Positions 13,005 to 14,619 of a stretch of DNA of 14,619 nucleotides are shown here, in pieces. How positions within the stretch are numbered: position 1 is the first letter of the stretch; each line of letters begins with the position of its first letter. The translations under genes and the position numbers were made by a program. This DNA is from an uncultured Oscillospiraceae bacterium (GTDB taxonomy: Bacteria > Bacillota > Clostridia > Oscillospirales > Oscillospiraceae), in assembly GCA_934589525.1 (NCBI GenBank), contig CAKTOB010000041.1, positions 1-14,619 of the forward strand, read 5' to 3'. A model generated the notes under the pieces. It saw only the letters and a program-made list of their open reading frames with translations, was not told the origin of the DNA and made no database searches.

Positions 13005-13179
13005 GAAACGCCCCACGGAACGGCACACAGGCCGTTCCCTACGGTTTCGCTAACTGGTCTGTTTTTTCAACCGACGTAGTTTGAAAACGTTCGTTTTTTG
13101 ACCCGCGCGGACAACCGGAACCACGCTCCGAAACGCAAAAATTGTCAATTGTCAATTCAAAAACTGTCAACTGTCAACT
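13005..13179 (-). repeat. Right arm of the ~177-bp inverted repeat bounding island 2
   Basis: Read on the minus strand it starts with GTTGACAGTTGACAGTTTTT, then TTGACAATTGACAATTTTTG, GTTTCGGAGCG, AAAAAACGAACGTTTT, CGGTTGAAAAAACAGACC, AGCGAAACCGTAGGGAACGG and TGTGCCGTTCCG. This matches the left arm block by block. It ends eight bases before the TRIC-family gene stop. Confidence 0.85.
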
Positions 13180-13186
13180 CGCCCCC

Positions 13187-13822
13187 TCACTCCCGTATCC
13201 GCGGCAGATTCCACCGATAATGTGCCGCCAGGCAGCGCAGGGCGATGACCAGGGAGAAGCCCAGGATCATGGCCACCCGTTCGCCGAAGCCCCGGGTCAG
13301 GATCATTGTAGTGCCGCCGGCGATGGCGGCCACGGCGTAGACGTGCTTGAGGAAAATATCCGGAATGCGGCCTGCCAGAACGTCCCGCAGGGTGCCGCCG
13401 CCGACGGCGGTGAGGAAGCCCAGGAAGACCAGGAGGAAGGCGTTGTCCCCATAGCCGCAGCCGATGCCCACCATGATGCCGTCCACCGTAAAGGCCGCCA
13501 GGCCCAGGGTGTCGAACCAGAAGAGCATTTTGTCATACACGGGCGCCATGCGCCGGGGCATTTTGGCGTGGCTGTAAAAAAGAATAAACACCACCACCGC
13601 CACACCGGCGGCGATGCCCACATAGAGGGGATTCCGGAACATATTGGGGGGAATGTTCCCCACGGTGATGTCCCGGATCATGCCGCCGCCGCAGGCCGTA
13701 CAGACCGCCAGAACGATGATGCCGAACAGATCCATCCGCCGGTTGACCCCTACCAGGGCCCCGGAGATGGCAAAGGCAATGGTGCCGATCAGGTCGAAGA
13801 AAATAACCAAAACTTCTGTCAT
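13187..13822 (-). CDS. TRIC-family (UPF0126/YadS-like) membrane protein
   Basis: The 211-aa integral membrane protein has two internal repeats, each with a kinked helix motif: AFAISGALVGVNRRMDLFG then CGGGMIRD, and AFTVDGIMVGIGCGYGDNA then VGGGTLRD. A further hydrophobic helix follows (VAMILGFSLVIALRCLAA). This is the prokaryotic TRIC (trimeric intracellular cation channel) family with seven helices; bacterial members have been described as potassium channels or, in other work, small-molecule transporters, so substrate is open. Length is normal (about 205 aa). Start ATG 13822 has AAAGGA upstream at a slightly long spacing. A MITE separates it from its likely promoter. No terminator hairpin is seen after the stop, which abuts island 2. 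Confidence 0.9.
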   Translation of the reverse strand: MTEVLVIFFDLIGTIAFAISGALVGVNRRMDLFGIIVLAVCTACGGGMIRDITVGNIPPNMFRNPLYVGIAAGVAVVVFILFYSHAKMPRRMAPVYDKMLFWFDTLGLAAFTVDGIMVGIGCGYGDNAFLLVFLGFLTAVGGGTLRDVLAGRIPDIFLKHVYAVAAIAGGTTMILTRGFGERVAMILGFSLVIALRCLAAHYRWNLPRIRE

Positions 13823-13855
13823 TGCAATACAATTCCTTTTATCGAAGATGCCCGA

Positions 13856-14024
13856 TTAGGGAAGCTCTGATTAAATCGGCAAGAGCTGGCAGTGAGAGAT
13901 TTTGTTTCCAGGCAAGGTATGGAAAGTGGAGGAATACTTTGTGTATTTCCCACTTTTCATACCGCAGCCTGGGGGCAAAAGATCCACTGTCCAGCCGCAG
14001 ACGATTTATTCAGAGTTTCCTTAG
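13856..14024. mobile_element. Palindromic MITE with TTAG target duplication (IS5-like)
   Basis: The 161-bp element (13860-14020) has terminal inverted repeats GGAAGCTCTGATTAAATCG and, at the other end on the minus strand, GGAAACTCTGAATAAATCG. It is flanked by a 4-bp direct repeat TTAG (13856-13859 and 14021-14024), matching the YTAR target preference of the IS5 group. The interior is also palindromic (GGTATGgAAAGTG...AATAC tttgt GTATT...CACTTTtCATACC), so the whole element folds into one long hairpin. It has no ORF and must depend on a transposase elsewhere. Assignment to IS5 is inferred from the TSD and the GGAA ends. Confidence 0.85.
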
Positions 14025-14051
14025 TATACAACGTTTCTTCCTGATTGGCAA
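14023..14051 (-). promoter_or_regulatory. Promoter of the TRIC-family gene, invaded by the MITE
   Basis: On the minus strand: TTGCCA (14051-14046), 17-bp spacer, TATACT (14028-14023). The -10 box overlaps the TTAG target duplication, so the transcription start now falls inside the MITE terminus. Removing the MITE and one TTAG would put the start about 35 nt from the gene's ATG. Confidence 0.65.
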
Positions 14052-14066
14052 CCGCCTGTTTTGGCT

Positions 14067-14417
14067 CTACAGAAGTCTTTTGGCCCGCCGGTAGACCCAT
14101 CCCCCCAGGGCGGCCAGGGGCACCCACAGAAGGCTGAAGCGCAGGCAGACCTGGCCCCGGAAATTCAGGGGCACCCCCCGGTAATCCCAGACCCGATGGT
14201 CCCGGTTAAATACCAGCCCTACCGCCAGCTCCACCAGGGTGATGAGCCCCGCCCCGATGAAGGGTCTGGCCCACAGGGGAATCCGGCTTTCCTCCAATTT
14301 CCCCAGCAGCAGGAAGCACAACCCTCCCGCCAAAAACATGCTGTAGTGGCTCCGGCCCCGATAAATCAGCTCCAGAAGCACATATCCTATCCCGCCCAAA
14401 CCAAAGAGCACCGCCAT
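14067..14417 (-). CDS. Small membrane protein, CmpB-like putative ABC transporter permease family
   Basis: The 116-aa hydrophobic protein has about four predicted helices (VLFGLGGIGYVLLELIY, MFLAGGLCFLLLG, FIGAGLITLVELAVGLVF, and LRFSLLWVPLAALGGWVY). The segment WDYRGVPLNFRGQVCLRFSL matches the conserved part of the CmpB-like family (putative ABC transporter type IV), where the pattern is WDY-x3-P-N-x2-GQ-x-CL-x-F/Y-x-LLW. No function is established for this family, despite its name. Start ATG 14417 is fixed by the near-perfect Shine-Dalgarno GGGAGGTGAT; the longer frame from 14480 would add a basic tail upstream of that site and is rejected. It is divergent from tRNA-Met. Confidence 0.75.
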   Translation of the reverse strand: MAVLFGLGGIGYVLLELIYRGRSHYSMFLAGGLCFLLLGKLEESRIPLWARPFIGAGLITLVELAVGLVFNRDHRVWDYRGVPLNFRGQVCLRFSLLWVPLAALGGWVYRRAKRLL

Positions 14418-14420
14418 AAG

Positions 14421-14430
14421 ATCACCTCCC
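14421..14430 (-). promoter_or_regulatory. Near-perfect ribosome binding site deciding the CmpB-like start
   Basis: GGGAGGTGAT on the minus strand pairs with nine or more bases of the 16S rRNA tail and is followed by CTT and ATG. It sets the start at 14417. Confidence 0.85.
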
Positions 14431-14447
14431 GGAAAGCATTGCCAAAA

Positions 14448-14469
14448 TTTTTTGAAAAAATTCAAAAAA
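14448..14469. promoter_or_regulatory. AT-rich inverted repeat upstream of the tRNA promoter (UP-element candidate)
   Basis: TTTTTTGAA (14448-14456) and TTCAAAAAA (14461-14469) form a 9-bp inverted repeat with a 4-nt gap, ending four bases before the tRNA -35 box. A/T tracts in this position act as UP elements for RNA polymerase alpha subunits at strong stable-RNA promoters. Confidence 0.4.
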
Positions 14470-14473
14470 GGGG

Positions 14474-14502
14474 TTGACAAATTTCACGCTGTCGGATATA
14501 AT
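14474..14502 (+). promoter_or_regulatory. Perfect-consensus sigma-A promoter of tRNA-Met
   Basis: TTGACA (14474-14479), 17-bp spacer, TATAAT (14497-14502); both boxes are exact. The start is expected near 14509. The leader before the tRNA holds a small hairpin TTTCGGC-ggt-GCCGAAA (14513-14529), probably removed during 5' processing. Confidence 0.92.
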
Positions 14503-14544
14503 ACAGAAGCTGTTTCGGCGGTGCCGAAATTGCATTGACCACAT

Positions 14545-14619
14545 GGCGGCATAACTCAGTTGGTAGAGTAGCCGGTTCATACCCGGTATGTCATCTGTTC
14601 GAATCAGATTGCCGCTACC
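14545..14619 (+). tRNA. tRNA-Met (CAT), elongator type, cut by the window edge
   Basis: The cloverleaf is complete: acceptor GGCGGCA / TGCCGCT (one G-T pair), D-arm ACTC-AGTTGGTA-GAGT, anticodon arm GCCGG-TTCATAC-CCGGT with anticodon CAT, short variable loop, T-arm ATCTG-TTCGAAT-CAGAT. The start GGCGGC and the closed acceptor (not the initiator's open first pair) match the Bacillus elongator tRNA-Met. tRNA-Ile2 also carries CAT with lysidine and is not fully excluded. The sequence ends ACC, so the last A of an encoded CCA falls just outside. More tRNA genes may follow. Confidence 0.93.

Larger units (their letters stand above)
11417..13186. other. Repeat island 2 (about 1.75 kb) with an embedded small toxin-like locus
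   Basis: Apart from the 34-codon ORF and its antisense RNA at 12197-12377, this stretch is a mosaic of palindromic repeats. It is bordered by ~177-bp inverted repeats (11448-11626 and 13005-13179). Inside are two REPIN-like copies, four 22-bp units, several copies of a CCGCACAGGTTGTATTCG-type unit (near 11814, 11894, 12829, 12909, 12988; inverted near 12631), and three copies of an AGCGAAACCGTAGGGAACGG unit (11583-11618, and inverted at 12856-12890 and 13017-13051). Other long frames are translated repeats and not proteins. Confidence 0.7.

Noticed and set aside
14418..14480. Longer form of the CmpB-like protein starting at 14480
   Set aside because: The start at 14417 has a near-perfect GGGAGGTGAT Shine-Dalgarno, and the extension would be translated across that site and the A/T inverted repeat.

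Overview
The window looks like chromosomal DNA of a GC-rich, low-temperature-labile-repeat-bearing member of the Clostridia, most likely an Oscillospirales-type gut commensal. This is an inference. It rests on strong AGGAGG-type ribosome binding sites, textbook sigma-A promoters (TTGaca-N17-TATaaT), a Bacillus-like elongator tRNA-Met, the gene families present, and long non-coding islands packed with short palindromic repeats of a kind common in gut Firmicutes. No species is claimed.

Layout. 1-1179 is mostly non-coding and decayed. It holds the last ~73 codons of an alcohol/acetaldehyde dehydrogenase (adhE) joined to a scrap of a PepSY-domain gene, both on the minus strand, plus hairpins. 1180-2321 encodes two half-size chromate-transporter proteins with overlapping ATGA, transcribed from a clear promoter. 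2326-3000 (minus) is a secreted NodB polysaccharide deacetylase starting at TTG and convergent with the transporter pair. 3030-6844 is one housekeeping operon with its own promoter and terminator: an RlmA-type 23S rRNA methyltransferase, prfA (RF1), tsaE, tsaB and upp. It serves translation (rRNA modification, termination, t6A tRNA modification) and pyrimidine salvage.

6845-7551 is repeat island 1. 7584-9596 (minus) is a two-gene operon, an NahK-like sugar kinase followed by a sugar-1-phosphate nucleotidyltransferase. It is divergent from a 460-aa ROK-type kinase (9988-11370). The ~390 bp between them carries both promoters and a perfect TTGTATACAA palindrome that looks like a GntR-type operator. 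Together the three genes suggest hexosamine or hexose salvage to a nucleotide sugar.

11417-13186 is repeat island 2, about 1.7 kb, flanked by ~177-bp imperfect inverted repeats. Inside it lies the most interesting locus of the window. An unannotated 34-codon ORF (12197-12301) encodes a one-helix hydrophobic peptide with a lysine-rich tail, like the Hol_Tox/BsrG/TxpA class of type I toxins. It is opposed by a convergent antisense RNA of ~90 nt with a near-perfect promoter (TTGACA-N17-TATAGT). The terminator stem of that RNA overlaps the toxin stop codon. This is the classic type I toxin-antitoxin layout.

13187-13822 (minus) is a TRIC-family membrane protein. Its apparent promoter has been invaded by a 161-bp palindromic MITE with a TTAG target duplication (IS5-like). 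14067-14417 (minus) is a small CmpB-like membrane protein. The window ends with an elongator tRNA-Met driven by a perfect-consensus promoter; the tRNA is cut one base before its encoded CCA ends.
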